Assembly (NCBI RefSeq): GCF_020216025.1
Contig: NZ_JAIWNC010000026.1
Location: forward strand, 91,477 to 155,476
Direction of reading: 5' to 3'
Source: Jidongwangia harbinensis
Lineage (GTDB): Bacteria > Actinomycetota > Actinomycetes > Mycobacteriales > Micromonosporaceae
Length of the DNA: 64,000 nt
Both the position numbers and the translations under genes were made by a program. Below the pieces are notes generated by a model. It made no database searches. It was given only the letters and a program-made list of their open reading frames with translations, and was not told the origin of the DNA. Every line of letters begins with the position of its first letter. The first letter of the stretch is position 1. Below are positions 50,262 to 58,599 of this stretch, in pieces.

Positions 50262-51089
50262 TCATGACACGCCCTGGTCGACCAGCGGCCGCACCTCCTG
50301 GGCGACGAACCGCAGGAAACCCGCCGGATCCGGCTCGTCCTCGGTCGGCTGCAGGATCACCGCGTCGGCCCCGGCCTCGGCCCAGCGCCGCACCCCGGCC
50401 GCGATGGTGGCCGCGTCCCCGGCCAGCCCGACCTCGTCGGTGAGCCGGGCCGCCGCGCCGGGGCCGGTCGCCGTCTGCAGGAACACCACCACCCGGTGGT
50501 CGTCGGCGGCGATGTGACCGCGGGCGGCGCGCACCCCGTCGGGCGGCGTGCCGGCGGTGAGGATGGTGCCGTCGGCCAGCTCGCCGGAGAGCCGCAGCGT
50601 CTTGGGCCCGGTGGCGCCGATCAGCAGCTCCGGCGGCGGGTCGGGCGGCCAGTCCAGGCGGACCCCGTCGAGGTTGACATACCTCCCGGTGACCGTGACC
50701 GTCTCGCCGCGCAACAGGGCGCGCAGGGCGGTCACGTATTCCCGCAGGAGGGTCATCGGGGACGCCGGCCGGGCACCCACCTGGGCCATCCAGTCCTGCA
50801 CGCCGTGCCCGACGCCGACCATGGCCCGGTCGCCGAACAGCCGGCGGAGCGTGGCGATCTCCATCGCGGTGAGCGCGACGTTGCGGAACGGGACCGGCAG
50901 GATGCCGATGCCGACCCGGACCCGGCCGGTGCCGGCCAGGGCCGCCGCGGCCGCGGCCACGCCGCTGTGCAGAAAGCAGTCCTCCCAGATCCAGAACTCC
51001 TCGAGGCCGGCCTCGTCCGCGGCGCGGGCGAGCGCGGGCAGGGTCTCCGGCGGGTTCTGCGGAAGGGCGATGGCGCCGAGCGTGGTCAT
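50262..51089 (-). CDS. LLM-class flavin-dependent oxidoreductase (probably F420-type)
   Basis: 275-residue luciferase-like monooxygenase-fold oxidoreductase. MTTLGAIALPQNPPETL starts the barrel; VGIGILPVPFRNVALTAMEIATL, GVGHGVQDWMAQVG and LIGATGPKTLRLSGELADGTIL are the cofactor segments typical of F420-dependent LLM enzymes in actinobacteria. Cofactor choice (F420 versus FMN) is inferred. Start taken at ATG 51089 (an ATG three codons earlier at 51098 is possible). A long inverted repeat in the region before it may be regulatory. Confidence 0.85.
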   Translation of the reverse strand: MTTLGAIALPQNPPETLPALARAADEAGLEEFWIWEDCFLHSGVAAAAAALAGTGRVRVGIGILPVPFRNVALTAMEIATLRRLFGDRAMVGVGHGVQDWMAQVGARPASPMTLLREYVTALRALLRGETVTVTGRYVNLDGVRLDWPPDPPPELLIGATGPKTLRLSGELADGTILTAGTPPDGVRAARGHIAADDHRVVVFLQTATGPGAAARLTDEVGLAGDAATIAAGVRRWAEAGADAVILQPTEDEPDPAGFLRFVAQEVRPLVDQGVS

Positions 51090-51110
51090 GACCTGCATCC
51101 TGCCGTCCGG

Positions 51111-51181
51111 CTACGACATTTTCCCGGGACCGGCGGAAACCGGTGACCGGGTCCGATGTGGAGCGCCGAAAAATGTCGTAG
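51111..51181. promoter_or_regulatory. Two 12-bp inverted arms flanking 47 bp upstream of the LLM gene
   Basis: CTACGACATTTT (51111-51122) and AAAATGTCGTAG (51170-51181) are perfectly complementary and separated by 47 bases. They sit in the promoter region of the LLM oxidoreductase (start 51089). Two inverted operator sites for a looping or side-by-side regulator are one explanation; short terminal repeats of a small insertion are another. Confidence 0.55.
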
Positions 51182-51202
51182 GCGGCCGATAGCGTCACGG
51201 GT

Positions 51203-51233
51203 GCGGATCGGCGCCACGGGGGCGCCGATCCGC
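51203..51233 (-). terminator. Terminator of the WYL regulator gene
   Basis: Arms 51203-51215 and 51221-51233 form a perfect 13-bp stem with a 5-nt loop, 22 bp downstream of the minus-strand WYL gene's stop. Confidence 0.85.
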
Positions 51234-51255
51234 GCTCCCGCGGAACCGCGCGGGG

Positions 51256-52218
51256 TCAGGCCGGCCGGGTCGCGCCGTCCAGCAGTGTCTCGCCCGCCCG
51301 CCGGGCCGCGGTGCGCAGTTCCGGCGGTGACTCGACGGTGAAACCGGCGCCGAGCGCGCCCAGCACCATCACCGGCCAGCTCAGGTCGTCGACACTCATC
51401 CGCAGCCGGCATCCGGTCCCCTCGACGGGCTCCACGGTGCCCCACTGCCCGACGTGCGCCTGCACGGTGGCGGCCGGGGCCTCGATCAGCACCGCGACGT
51501 CGTGCCGGTTCGGGATGGTGGCCAGCCGCGACCGCATCCAGGCCACCGGGTCGCCGCCGGGGATGTCGCGGGGGCGGAAACGCGCGCCGGTCAGCGCGGG
51601 CTCGCTCAGGCGGTCCACCCGGAAACTGCGCCAGTCGCCGCGGTCCAGGTCCCAGGCAATGAGGTACCAGCGGCGGCCGAGCGAGACCAGCCGGTGCGGC
51701 TCGACATGTCGCGCGGCGGAAGCGCCGTCGCGGGGTGCGTAGCCGAAGCGCAGCCGTTCCTCCCCGCGGCAGGCCATCGCGATGGTGGTGAGCACGCCGG
51801 CGTCCAGCGTGGGCCCACCGCCGAAGACGCCGGGGCTGGTCATCGCCTGCAGCGCGTCGATGCGGCGGCGCAGCCGCGGGGGCAGCAGCTGGATCACCTT
51901 GGCGAGCGCGCGCACCGACGTCTCCTCGAAGCCGGCAACCGCACCGGCGGCGGCGGTCCGCAGTCCGACCGCGATGGCGACCGCCTCCTCGTCGTCGAGC
52001 AGCAGCGGCGGCACCGCGGCGCCCGCCTGCAGCTGATAGCCGCCCGCCACCCCGCGGTTGGCGTCGACCGGATAGCCGAGTTCGCGCAGCCGGTCGACGT
52101 CGCGGCGCAGCGTGCGCGGGCTGACCTCGAGCCGGTCCGCGAGTTCGCCACCGGGCCAGTAGCGGTGCGTCTGCAGCAGGGACAGCAACCGCAGCATCCG
52201 GGCACTCGTGTTCGCCAT
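51256..52218 (-). CDS. YafY-type WYL-domain regulator
   Basis: 320-residue regulator: N-terminal HTH_11 (about 1-55, YWPGGELADRLEVSPRTLRR), then the linker GYQLQAGAAVPPLLLDDEEAVAIAVGL and the WYL domain (about 130-210, SLGRRWYLIAWDLDRGDWRSFRVDRL). ATG at 52218. It is divergent from the ABC exporter operon (62-bp gap), so it is the likely local regulator of that exporter. Compared with the other WYL protein in the window it belongs to the same family but is a distant relative. Confidence 0.9.
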   Translation of the reverse strand: MANTSARMLRLLSLLQTHRYWPGGELADRLEVSPRTLRRDVDRLRELGYPVDANRGVAGGYQLQAGAAVPPLLLDDEEAVAIAVGLRTAAAGAVAGFEETSVRALAKVIQLLPPRLRRRIDALQAMTSPGVFGGGPTLDAGVLTTIAMACRGEERLRFGYAPRDGASAARHVEPHRLVSLGRRWYLIAWDLDRGDWRSFRVDRLSEPALTGARFRPRDIPGGDPVAWMRSRLATIPNRHDVAVLIEAPAATVQAHVGQWGTVEPVEGTGCRLRMSVDDLSWPVMVLGALGAGFTVESPPELRTAARRAGETLLDGATRPA

Positions 52219-52280
52219 GACTCCAGATTCTCCCGCATTAAGGTCAGAATGTGGCCGCAACGGTTTCTACCGTCAATCTC

Positions 52281-53264
52281 ATGATTGAGACGCAGGAGCT
52301 GACGAAGCACTTCAAGGACGTGCGGGCGGTGGACGGCATCAGCCTCACCGTGGCGCCCGGTGAGCTGGTCGCGCTGCTCGGCCCGAACGGCGCCGGCAAG
52401 TCCACCACGCTGCGCATGCTGACCACGCTGATCCCGCCCACCGCCGGCTCCGCCCGGGTGGCCGGATTCGACGTGGTGCGACAGCAGCGCCAGGTCCGGC
52501 AGCGGATCGGCTACATCGGTCAGGGCAACGGTGCCGCGCACAGCCAGCGCGGACGGGACGAGCTGATCAGCCAGGGGCGGGCGTACGGGCTACGGGCTCC
52601 GGCGGCGCGCCGGCGGGCCGCCGAACTGGTCGACTCCCTCGGGCTCGGCGAGGTCGCGGACCGTACCGTCTCGACGCTCTCCGGCGGCCAGCGCCGCCGG
52701 CTGGACATCGCCATGGGCCTGATCCACGCGCCGGAGCTGCTCTTCCTGGACGAGCCGTCCACCGGCCTCGACCCGCAGAACCGCGCCAACCTGCAGGAAC
52801 ACATTTTGGCGCTGCGGGCCCGGCAGGAGACGACGATCGTGCTGACCACGCACTACCTGGACGAGGCCGACTCGATGGCGGAGCGGGTGATCGTGGTGGA
52901 CCACGGCCGGGTCATCGCCGACGACACCCCGGAACGGCTGAAGGCGGAACACGCCGGTGACCGGATCACGCTGGGCTTCGACCACGAGACGGACGCGGCG
53001 CGGGCGGCGTCGGTGCTCACCGTGGGACGGGTCCACCGGTACGGACCCCGGCTGGAGATCGCGGTTCCGGGCGCGCCCCGGCTGGTCCCGGGCATCCTCG
53101 ACGATCTCCGGTCGGCCGGCGTCGGGGTGACCGAGGTGGAGGTCACCCGGCCCACGCTCGACGACGTCTTCCTCAACCTGACCGGCCGCAGCCTGCGCGA
53201 GGGCGGCGCCGCACCGGGATCCGAGACCGGGTCCACCCGCACCGACGAACTCGTGGAGGCCTGA
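52281..53264 (+). CDS. ABC transporter ATP-binding protein, DrrA-like
   Basis: 327 residues. Walker A GPNGAGKST (34-42), signature LSGGQRRRLDIAMGLI, Walker B LLFLDEPSTGLDPQNR, and H-loop TTHYLDEADS, with true His here. A DrrA-type C-terminal domain follows (RITLGFDHETDAARAASVL ... VTRPTLDDVFLNLTGRSLRE). ATG 52281 is supported by a TACCGT -10-like box (52268-52273) seven bases upstream, implying a leaderless mRNA; GTG 52251 is possible. The permease follows after 3 bp. Drug or lipid export is inferred. Confidence 0.94.
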   Translation: MIETQELTKHFKDVRAVDGISLTVAPGELVALLGPNGAGKSTTLRMLTTLIPPTAGSARVAGFDVVRQQRQVRQRIGYIGQGNGAAHSQRGRDELISQGRAYGLRAPAARRRAAELVDSLGLGEVADRTVSTLSGGQRRRLDIAMGLIHAPELLFLDEPSTGLDPQNRANLQEHILALRARQETTIVLTTHYLDEADSMAERVIVVDHGRVIADDTPERLKAEHAGDRITLGFDHETDAARAASVLTVGRVHRYGPRLEIAVPGAPRLVPGILDDLRSAGVGVTEVEVTRPTLDDVFLNLTGRSLREGGAAPGSETGSTRTDELVEA

Positions 53265-53267
53265 GTC

Positions 53268-54014
53268 ATGACATCGCTCGTCACCGACACCCACACCGTG
53301 TTCAGCCGCGAGCTGCGCCCGGTGCTGCGCAACCCGTTCACCGTCGTGTTCAGCATGGTGCAGCCGCTGGTGTTCCTGGGGCTGTTCGCACCGCTGCTGC
53401 CGGACGTCGCGGGCGGCTCGGCACTGCAGTGGTTCGTACCCGGCATCATCGTGATGTCCTGCCTGTTCGCGACGTCCATGACCGGGTCCAACCTGCTCTT
53501 CGAGATCCAGACCGGCTCGCACGAACGGATGCTGGTCACCCCGCTGCGGCGCCCGGCGCTGCTGCTCGGCCGGGCGCTGAAGGAGATCGTGCCGATGGTC
53601 GCGCAGGCCGCGCTGATCGTGGTGGTCTGCCTGCCGTTCGGGTTCCGGCTCAACCTGGCCGGCGCGGTGCTCGGCATGGTCATCCTGGCCGTGTTCTGCC
53701 TGGGCCTCGGCGCACTGTCGTACACCCTGGCACTGGCCGCGAAGAACCAGGAGTGGCTGTTCTGGACCGTGCAGCAGACCCTGCTGTTCCCGCTGTTGCT
53801 GCTGGCCGGCATGCTGCTGCCGATCGACGGCGGGCCGGGGTGGCTGCGGACCATGTCGGCGTTCAACCCGCTCACCTACGTGGTGGACGCCCAGCGCGCG
53901 CTGTTCAACGGCGACATCTGGGCGTCGACCACGCTCACCGGGGCGCTGGCGGCGGCCGGGGTCGGCGCGCTCGGCCTGTGGGTGGGCGTCCGGGCCATGC
54001 AACGCTCGGACTGA
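53268..54014 (+). CDS. ABC-2 type permease (DrrB-like)
   Basis: 248-residue permease with six hydrophobic segments (VFSMVQPLVFLGLFAPLL, WFVPGIIVMSCLFATSM, VPMVAQAALIVVVCLPFGF, AGAVLGMVILAVFCLGLGA, FPLLLLAGMLLPI, LAAAGVGALGLWVGVRAM). The segment FNPLTYVVDAQRALFNGD is the ABC-2 (DrrB) signature. It pairs with the ATPase three bases upstream and would export a drug or lipid. Substrate unknown. Confidence 0.93.
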   Translation: MTSLVTDTHTVFSRELRPVLRNPFTVVFSMVQPLVFLGLFAPLLPDVAGGSALQWFVPGIIVMSCLFATSMTGSNLLFEIQTGSHERMLVTPLRRPALLLGRALKEIVPMVAQAALIVVVCLPFGFRLNLAGAVLGMVILAVFCLGLGALSYTLALAAKNQEWLFWTVQQTLLFPLLLLAGMLLPIDGGPGWLRTMSAFNPLTYVVDAQRALFNGDIWASTTLTGALAAAGVGALGLWVGVRAMQRSD

Positions 54015-54096
54015 GACCGCGCTGCGCGCCTGGCGGCGGCGGATGCCCGGCACCGATACCTTTCTCCGCGGACGAGCGGAACCGGAGGTCGGGCGA

Positions 54097-55230
54097 ATGT
54101 TTCGATGGTTACCGCGCCGGCGGGCGCAGAGCGCCCCGCCGGCGCTGACGGACCTGGTGACCCGGCCCCTGGGCCGGCTCATCGACAGCCTCACCGGCAC
54201 CGGCGGCCGGCCGGAACCGTCGCCGCGGCGCGGTGCCACGGACGCGGTGGTGGACTGCGCGGTCTACGCCGACGGGGTGCGCCGCCCCGGCGCGCTGCAC
54301 TACGCCGAGGCGGCCCGGCACGTGCGGCGGCACCGCGACGCGTTCGTCTGGCTCGGCCTGCACGAGCCGGACGCCGCCACCATGCGTGCCGTGGCCCGCG
54401 AGTTCCGGCTGCACGAGCTGACCGCGGAACAGTCCGCGGTCGGCGGACACCGGCCGGTGGCGGAGAGCATCGGCGACGTGACCCGGCTGGTGCTGCGGAC
54501 CGCGCGGTACATCGAGCACGAGACGCTGACCGAGACGTCCGAGGTGGTGGACACCGGTGACGTGACGGTCCTGATCGGCGACCGCTTCGTGATCACCGTG
54601 CGGCACGGTGCCCCCGGCGCGCTGTGGCACGTGCGCCAGGGGCTGGAGCAGCGGAAGACGCTGCTGGACGCCGGGCCGTGGTCGGTGGCGTACGCGGTGT
54701 GCAGCGCCATGGTCGAGGGGTACCTGGACGTGGCCGGGCATGTGGAACGCGACCTGGAACGGCTGGAGGAGGCCGCGTTCGTGCCCGACCGCTCCCCCGG
54801 CATCGCGCAGATGTACCAGCTCAAGCGCGAGATGGTGGAGTTCAAGCGGGCGGTGCTGCCGTTGCAGGAACCGCTGCACCGGATGCTCGACCAGGCCGAC
54901 CTGCCGGTGGTGCTGCGGCCGTACTTCGTCGACGTGCGCGGCCGGCTGGCCCGGGCGGTGGACCGGGTGGCCGGATTCGACGATCTGCTGAACTCGATCC
55001 TGCAGGCGCGGCTGGCGCAGGTGGCCATCGACCAGAACAACGACATGCGCAAGATCGCCTCGTGGGCCGCGATCGCCGCGGTGCAGACCGCGATCGCCGG
55101 GGTGTACGGCATGAACTTCGAGCACATGCCGGAGCTGACCTGGACGTACGGTTACCCCGGCGTGCTCGCGCTGATGGCCGTCGCCGCGGTGCTCCTGCAC
55201 CGCCGCCTCAAGCGTGCGGGCTGGCTGTGA
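54097..55230 (+). CDS. CorA-type magnesium/cobalt transporter
   Basis: 377 residues. A large N-terminal cytosolic domain precedes two C-terminal TM helices; the first ends with the CorA signature GMN in AGVYGMNFEHMPEL (about residue 340), and the second is YPGVLALMAVAAVLLH. It forms a pentameric Mg2+/Co2+ channel. The ATG at 54097 has GGAGG about ten bases upstream; ATG 54043 in frame would add 18 residues. The extra basic N-terminus (RWLPRRRAQSAPP) is unusual. Not clearly linked to the ABC operon upstream. Confidence 0.93.
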   Translation: MFRWLPRRRAQSAPPALTDLVTRPLGRLIDSLTGTGGRPEPSPRRGATDAVVDCAVYADGVRRPGALHYAEAARHVRRHRDAFVWLGLHEPDAATMRAVAREFRLHELTAEQSAVGGHRPVAESIGDVTRLVLRTARYIEHETLTETSEVVDTGDVTVLIGDRFVITVRHGAPGALWHVRQGLEQRKTLLDAGPWSVAYAVCSAMVEGYLDVAGHVERDLERLEEAAFVPDRSPGIAQMYQLKREMVEFKRAVLPLQEPLHRMLDQADLPVVLRPYFVDVRGRLARAVDRVAGFDDLLNSILQARLAQVAIDQNNDMRKIASWAAIAAVQTAIAGVYGMNFEHMPELTWTYGYPGVLALMAVAAVLLHRRLKRAGWL

Positions 55231-55470
55231 CACTGCGTCAGCGCTGAGACCAAGCTCACCCGGGGTGTCCGGGCGAAACGGTCGTTGCCGGTGTGACCAG
55301 GCAAAACGGCCGGGACCTCAGGCGCATCAGGGATAGGCCGAACGGGTGCCCCGGCCCGTCCGGACGCGGTCCCGGCACCCCGGAAGGTGAGCGCATCTCG
55401 GACCCTCCGCCCTACCGCCCGAATACGGCGCGTTACTACCTTTTGATGGTCCGATCAATGGGGGGTACGT

Positions 55471-58056
55471 GTGACCGCGACCGAGGCGATGCCACAGAGC
55501 GGCGAGCGAGGACCGGCGCCCGCCCGTACCGGAATCCTGGCGAAGCTCAAGGGTCACGTGGACCTGTTCCTGAACGCCGGCTCACTGATGGCCACCACGG
55601 CCATCACGTCGCTGTTCGGCTTCGCGTACTGGTGGCTCGCCGCGCGTACCGCACCCACCGAGGCCGTGGGCCAGGCATCCGCCGCGGTGTCGGCGATGAC
55701 GCTGATCGGCACGATCGGCATGTTCGGCATGGGCACCATGCTGATCGCCGACCTGCCCCGGCTGGTCGGCCGGAAATGGGAACTCATCTCCACCTGCCTG
55801 CTGGTGGCCGGCAGCGCGGCCACGGTGGGCGGCCTGGTGTACGTGGCGCTGGCCCACCTGGCCATACCGGGACTGCAGAACGCGCTGGGCAGCACCGCGG
55901 CCACCGTGCTGCTGGTCTTCGGCATCGCGCTGAACGCCATGACGCTGGTGCTCGACGAGGCGCTGGTGGGCCTGCTCGCCGGGCCGATGCAGCTGATGCG
56001 CAACGCCTGGTTCTCGGTCATCAAGCTGGCGCTGCTGGGCGGCCTGGCGCTGCTGCCGTTCACGCTGACCGGCGGCCACCTGCTGCTCACCTGGATCGCC
56101 GGGATGGTGCTGTCGGTGGCCATCCTCGGCCGGGCGCTGCGCCGCCGCGGCATGATCGACTCGGTCCGCCCACGGCTGTCCCTGCTGCGCGGCCGGGGCC
56201 AGGCCACGTTCGACCACAACCTGCTCAACCTGGCCACCTACCTGCCCCGGGCGGCGCTCCCGCTGGTCGTGACCGCGGTGCTGTCGGCCGAGGCGAACGC
56301 GGCGTTCTACACCGCGTTCATGGTCACCTCGTTCCTCGCCATGGTGCCGGGCAACGTGGCGCTCACGCTGTTCGCGGTGGCCAGCGGCGACCGGGCGGCG
56401 CTGCGCTCCAAGGTCCGGATGGGCCTGCTGATCTGCCTGGTGGTGGGCCTGCCGGTGGCCGTGTTCACCGGCGTCTTCGCCCGGCCGATCATGTCGATCT
56501 TCGGCGAGGCGTACGCCGACACGGCCTCGACCGCGCTGGCGATCCTGTCGCTCAGCTACCTCCCGTTCGTCTTCCACCACTTCTTCCTGGCCATCTCCCG
56601 GGTGCAGGGCACGGTCCGCGGCGCCGGCATCTTCTCGGTGTTCGCCGGGATCGCCGAGCTCGTCGCCGCCTGGTACGGCGGCACCCACGGCGACCTCACC
56701 GACCTGGTCGGCTGGGTGGTCGCGGTGATGGCCCTGGAGATGGTGCTGGTCGCGCCGACCGTGCTGCGGGTGGTACTGCCGTCCCGTCAGTCCGCCGAGA
56801 CCCCGAAGGGAACCATGTCCGCCACCAAGCTGACCCTGCACGAACGCGCCTGGCTGCCGCTGGAGTACATCCGTACCGTCGGCCCGCTGACCGGCGTCAC
56901 CGCCCAGCGCCTGCGCAACGCGCTGATCGGCCTGCACGAGGCCGACCCGACGCACCGCGCGGTGTCCCGGCTGGACCGCTCCGGCGGCCGCTGGCTGCAC
57001 ATGGACCGGCCGACGTTCGGCGCGTACGTCCAGGACGCGGTCACCGACCTGGGCGACGGCCCGGTGGACGTCGACGCGATGACCCGGCAGTTGCAGGCCG
57101 AGCCGCGGGCGCACCACCCGGTGCGGATCCTGGTCGGCGGCGGGTACGTGGCGATGAAGGTGGCGCACGCGTACGGCGACGCCGGTCCGGTCAACACGCT
57201 GCTGCGCGAACTCGTCCGCGCGGCCGCCGACGAACGGGCCGCCCGGATCGAGGCGATGCCCCGGGTGTTCGCGCTGCCGAAGGCGTGGTGGAACCAGTTC
57301 GGCCGGTCGCCGGGCCGGTGGCGGGACGCGCTGAAGATGGCCCGTACCCCGCACGTCGAGACCGGTGAGCTGCGGCCGTGGACGGCCGGGCTGACCGTGG
57401 TGAGCGCCCGCTCGGCCGACGTACTGGGCAAGATGCGGGTCTGGCGGGACGGCAACGCGCCCGGCGTGACCACCTCGGCGATCACCTTCGCCGCGTTCAC
57501 CGCCGCGCTCCGCGAGCTGGGTTTCCGGCCCGACGAATCGGGCGCCACGTTCCTCGCCGACGCCCGCCGCTACCTCGGCAAGGACGTCACCGTGGGCAGC
57601 AACTTCTGCTTCGGGCCGTGGCTCGCCCCGGGCAACCTGACCGACCCGGCGGCGATCCACACCACGCTCAAGGCGGAACTGGCCACCGGCGGCATGCTCA
57701 CCATGATGCTGCTGCGCGAGCTGAAGCTGTCGGTGACCGGCGCGCCCGGCATGCCGGACCCGTACCCGACCGAGGCACCGGCCGAGCCGCGGCCCCGGCT
57801 GACGTTCAGCAACCAGGGCCGCCACGACACGCTCGCCGACCTGCCGTGGGCGATCGACTCCGCGGGCCGGGTCAACCTGAGCGTGCCGACGCTGAACGGT
57901 CCGGAGGGCATCACGCTGACCACGTCGGAGATGGGCGGGGTGCTCCACCTGGAGGCCACATTCCACGCGACCACGTACGACCCGCAGATGGTGGCCCGCG
58001 CCCTGGAGCTGGTCTGCACCGACCCGGCCGCCCTGATCATGGCGGCGGCCCGGTAG
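55471..58056 (+). CDS. Fusion of polysaccharide flippase (MATE/Wzx-like) and condensation/acyltransferase-like domain
   Basis: 861 residues in one frame. Residues about 28-445 form a 12-14 TM flippase (MVTSFLAMVPGNVALTLFAV; FVFHHFFLAISRVQGTVRGA). At about 449 a new domain begins (MSATKLTLHERAWLPLEYIR) and continues to the end; its fold clues are those of CoA-dependent acyltransferases such as PapA or WS/DGAT: the HHxxxDG site reads AHAYGDAG (about residues 564-571), retaining the second His and the Asp. FSNQGRHDTLADLPW resembles the late DFGWG area. GTG start; the 240-bp region upstream likely holds its promoter. It could acylate a lipid-linked sugar during or before flipping; this is inference. 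Confidence 0.8.
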   Translation: MTATEAMPQSGERGPAPARTGILAKLKGHVDLFLNAGSLMATTAITSLFGFAYWWLAARTAPTEAVGQASAAVSAMTLIGTIGMFGMGTMLIADLPRLVGRKWELISTCLLVAGSAATVGGLVYVALAHLAIPGLQNALGSTAATVLLVFGIALNAMTLVLDEALVGLLAGPMQLMRNAWFSVIKLALLGGLALLPFTLTGGHLLLTWIAGMVLSVAILGRALRRRGMIDSVRPRLSLLRGRGQATFDHNLLNLATYLPRAALPLVVTAVLSAEANAAFYTAFMVTSFLAMVPGNVALTLFAVASGDRAALRSKVRMGLLICLVVGLPVAVFTGVFARPIMSIFGEAYADTASTALAILSLSYLPFVFHHFFLAISRVQGTVRGAGIFSVFAGIAELVAAWYGGTHGDLTDLVGWVVAVMALEMVLVAPTVLRVVLPSRQSAETPKGTMSATKLTLHERAWLPLEYIRTVGPLTGVTAQRLRNALIGLHEADPTHRAVSRLDRSGGRWLHMDRPTFGAYVQDAVTDLGDGPVDVDAMTRQLQAEPRAHHPVRILVGGGYVAMKVAHAYGDAGPVNTLLRELVRAAADERAARIEAMPRVFALPKAWWNQFGRSPGRWRDALKMARTPHVETGELRPWTAGLTVVSARSADVLGKMRVWRDGNAPGVTTSAITFAAFTAALRELGFRPDESGATFLADARRYLGKDVTVGSNFCFGPWLAPGNLTDPAAIHTTLKAELATGGMLTMMLLRELKLSVTGAPGMPDPYPTEAPAEPRPRLTFSNQGRHDTLADLPWAIDSAGRVNLSVPTLNGPEGITLTTSEMGGVLHLEATFHATTYDPQMVARALELVCTDPAALIMAAAR

Positions 58057-58065
58057 TTCTCGGAG

Positions 58066-58100
58066 AGCGCGCGGCCGGCCGCCCCCGCCGGCCGCGCGCT
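58066..58100. terminator. Bidirectional terminator, perfect 14-bp stem
   Basis: Arms 58066-58079 and 58087-58100, 7-nt loop, between the flippase-fusion gene and the convergent GNAT gene. Confidence 0.87.
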
Positions 58101-58105
58101 GTCCG

Positions 58106-58585
58106 TCACAGCTTCTGATACATCACGTGCAGCCCGACCAGGCCGTGCACCGGGTGCCGGAACGCCTCCGGCACCGTGGCCAGGATCTGAAAACCCAGAG
58201 ACCGCCACAGGTGTACGGCCACCGCGTTCGTCTCCACCACGGCGTTGAACTGGATCCCGTGGTACCCACCGGCCCGCGCCCACCCGATGACGTACGTCCC
58301 GAGGGCGCGTCCCACGCCGCGCCCGGGCCGGTCCACCATGAAACTGGCGGTGGCGATGTGCGCGCCACGGCCGGGCCGGTTCGGTCCCATCTTCGCCGAG
58401 CCGAGCACCTCGCCGTCGTCCACCGCCACCACGGTGCGGCCGGGCGGCTGCTCCATCCACCACGGCTCCGCCTCGTCCGGCCCGAGTCCCTCCGGGAAGG
58501 CGTACGTCTCCCCCGCCTCGACGATGCGCCGCCAGAACGGATAGATCCTCGGCCAGTCCGCGGCGGTCGCTTCCCTGATCTCCAC
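58106..58585 (-). CDS. GNAT-family N-acetyltransferase
   Basis: About 160 residues. Acetyl-CoA motif MVDRPGRGVGRALGTYVIGW (R/QxxGxG/A) and motif B region IQFNAVVETNAVAVHLWRSLGF are typical. The closest group I can name is phosphinothricin acetyltransferase-like GNATs; substrate not determinable. GTG 58585 chosen; TTG 58603 would overlap the upstream hydrolase's TGA (TTGA). The gene follows the hydrolase on the same strand with a short gap, so both are probably co-transcribed. Confidence 0.87.
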   Translation of the reverse strand: MEIREATAADWPRIYPFWRRIVEAGETYAFPEGLGPDEAEPWWMEQPPGRTVVAVDDGEVLGSAKMGPNRPGRGAHIATASFMVDRPGRGVGRALGTYVIGWARAGGYHGIQFNAVVETNAVAVHLWRSLGFQILATVPEAFRHPVHGLVGLHVMYQKL

Positions 58586-58599
58586 CCCGCCGACCCTAG

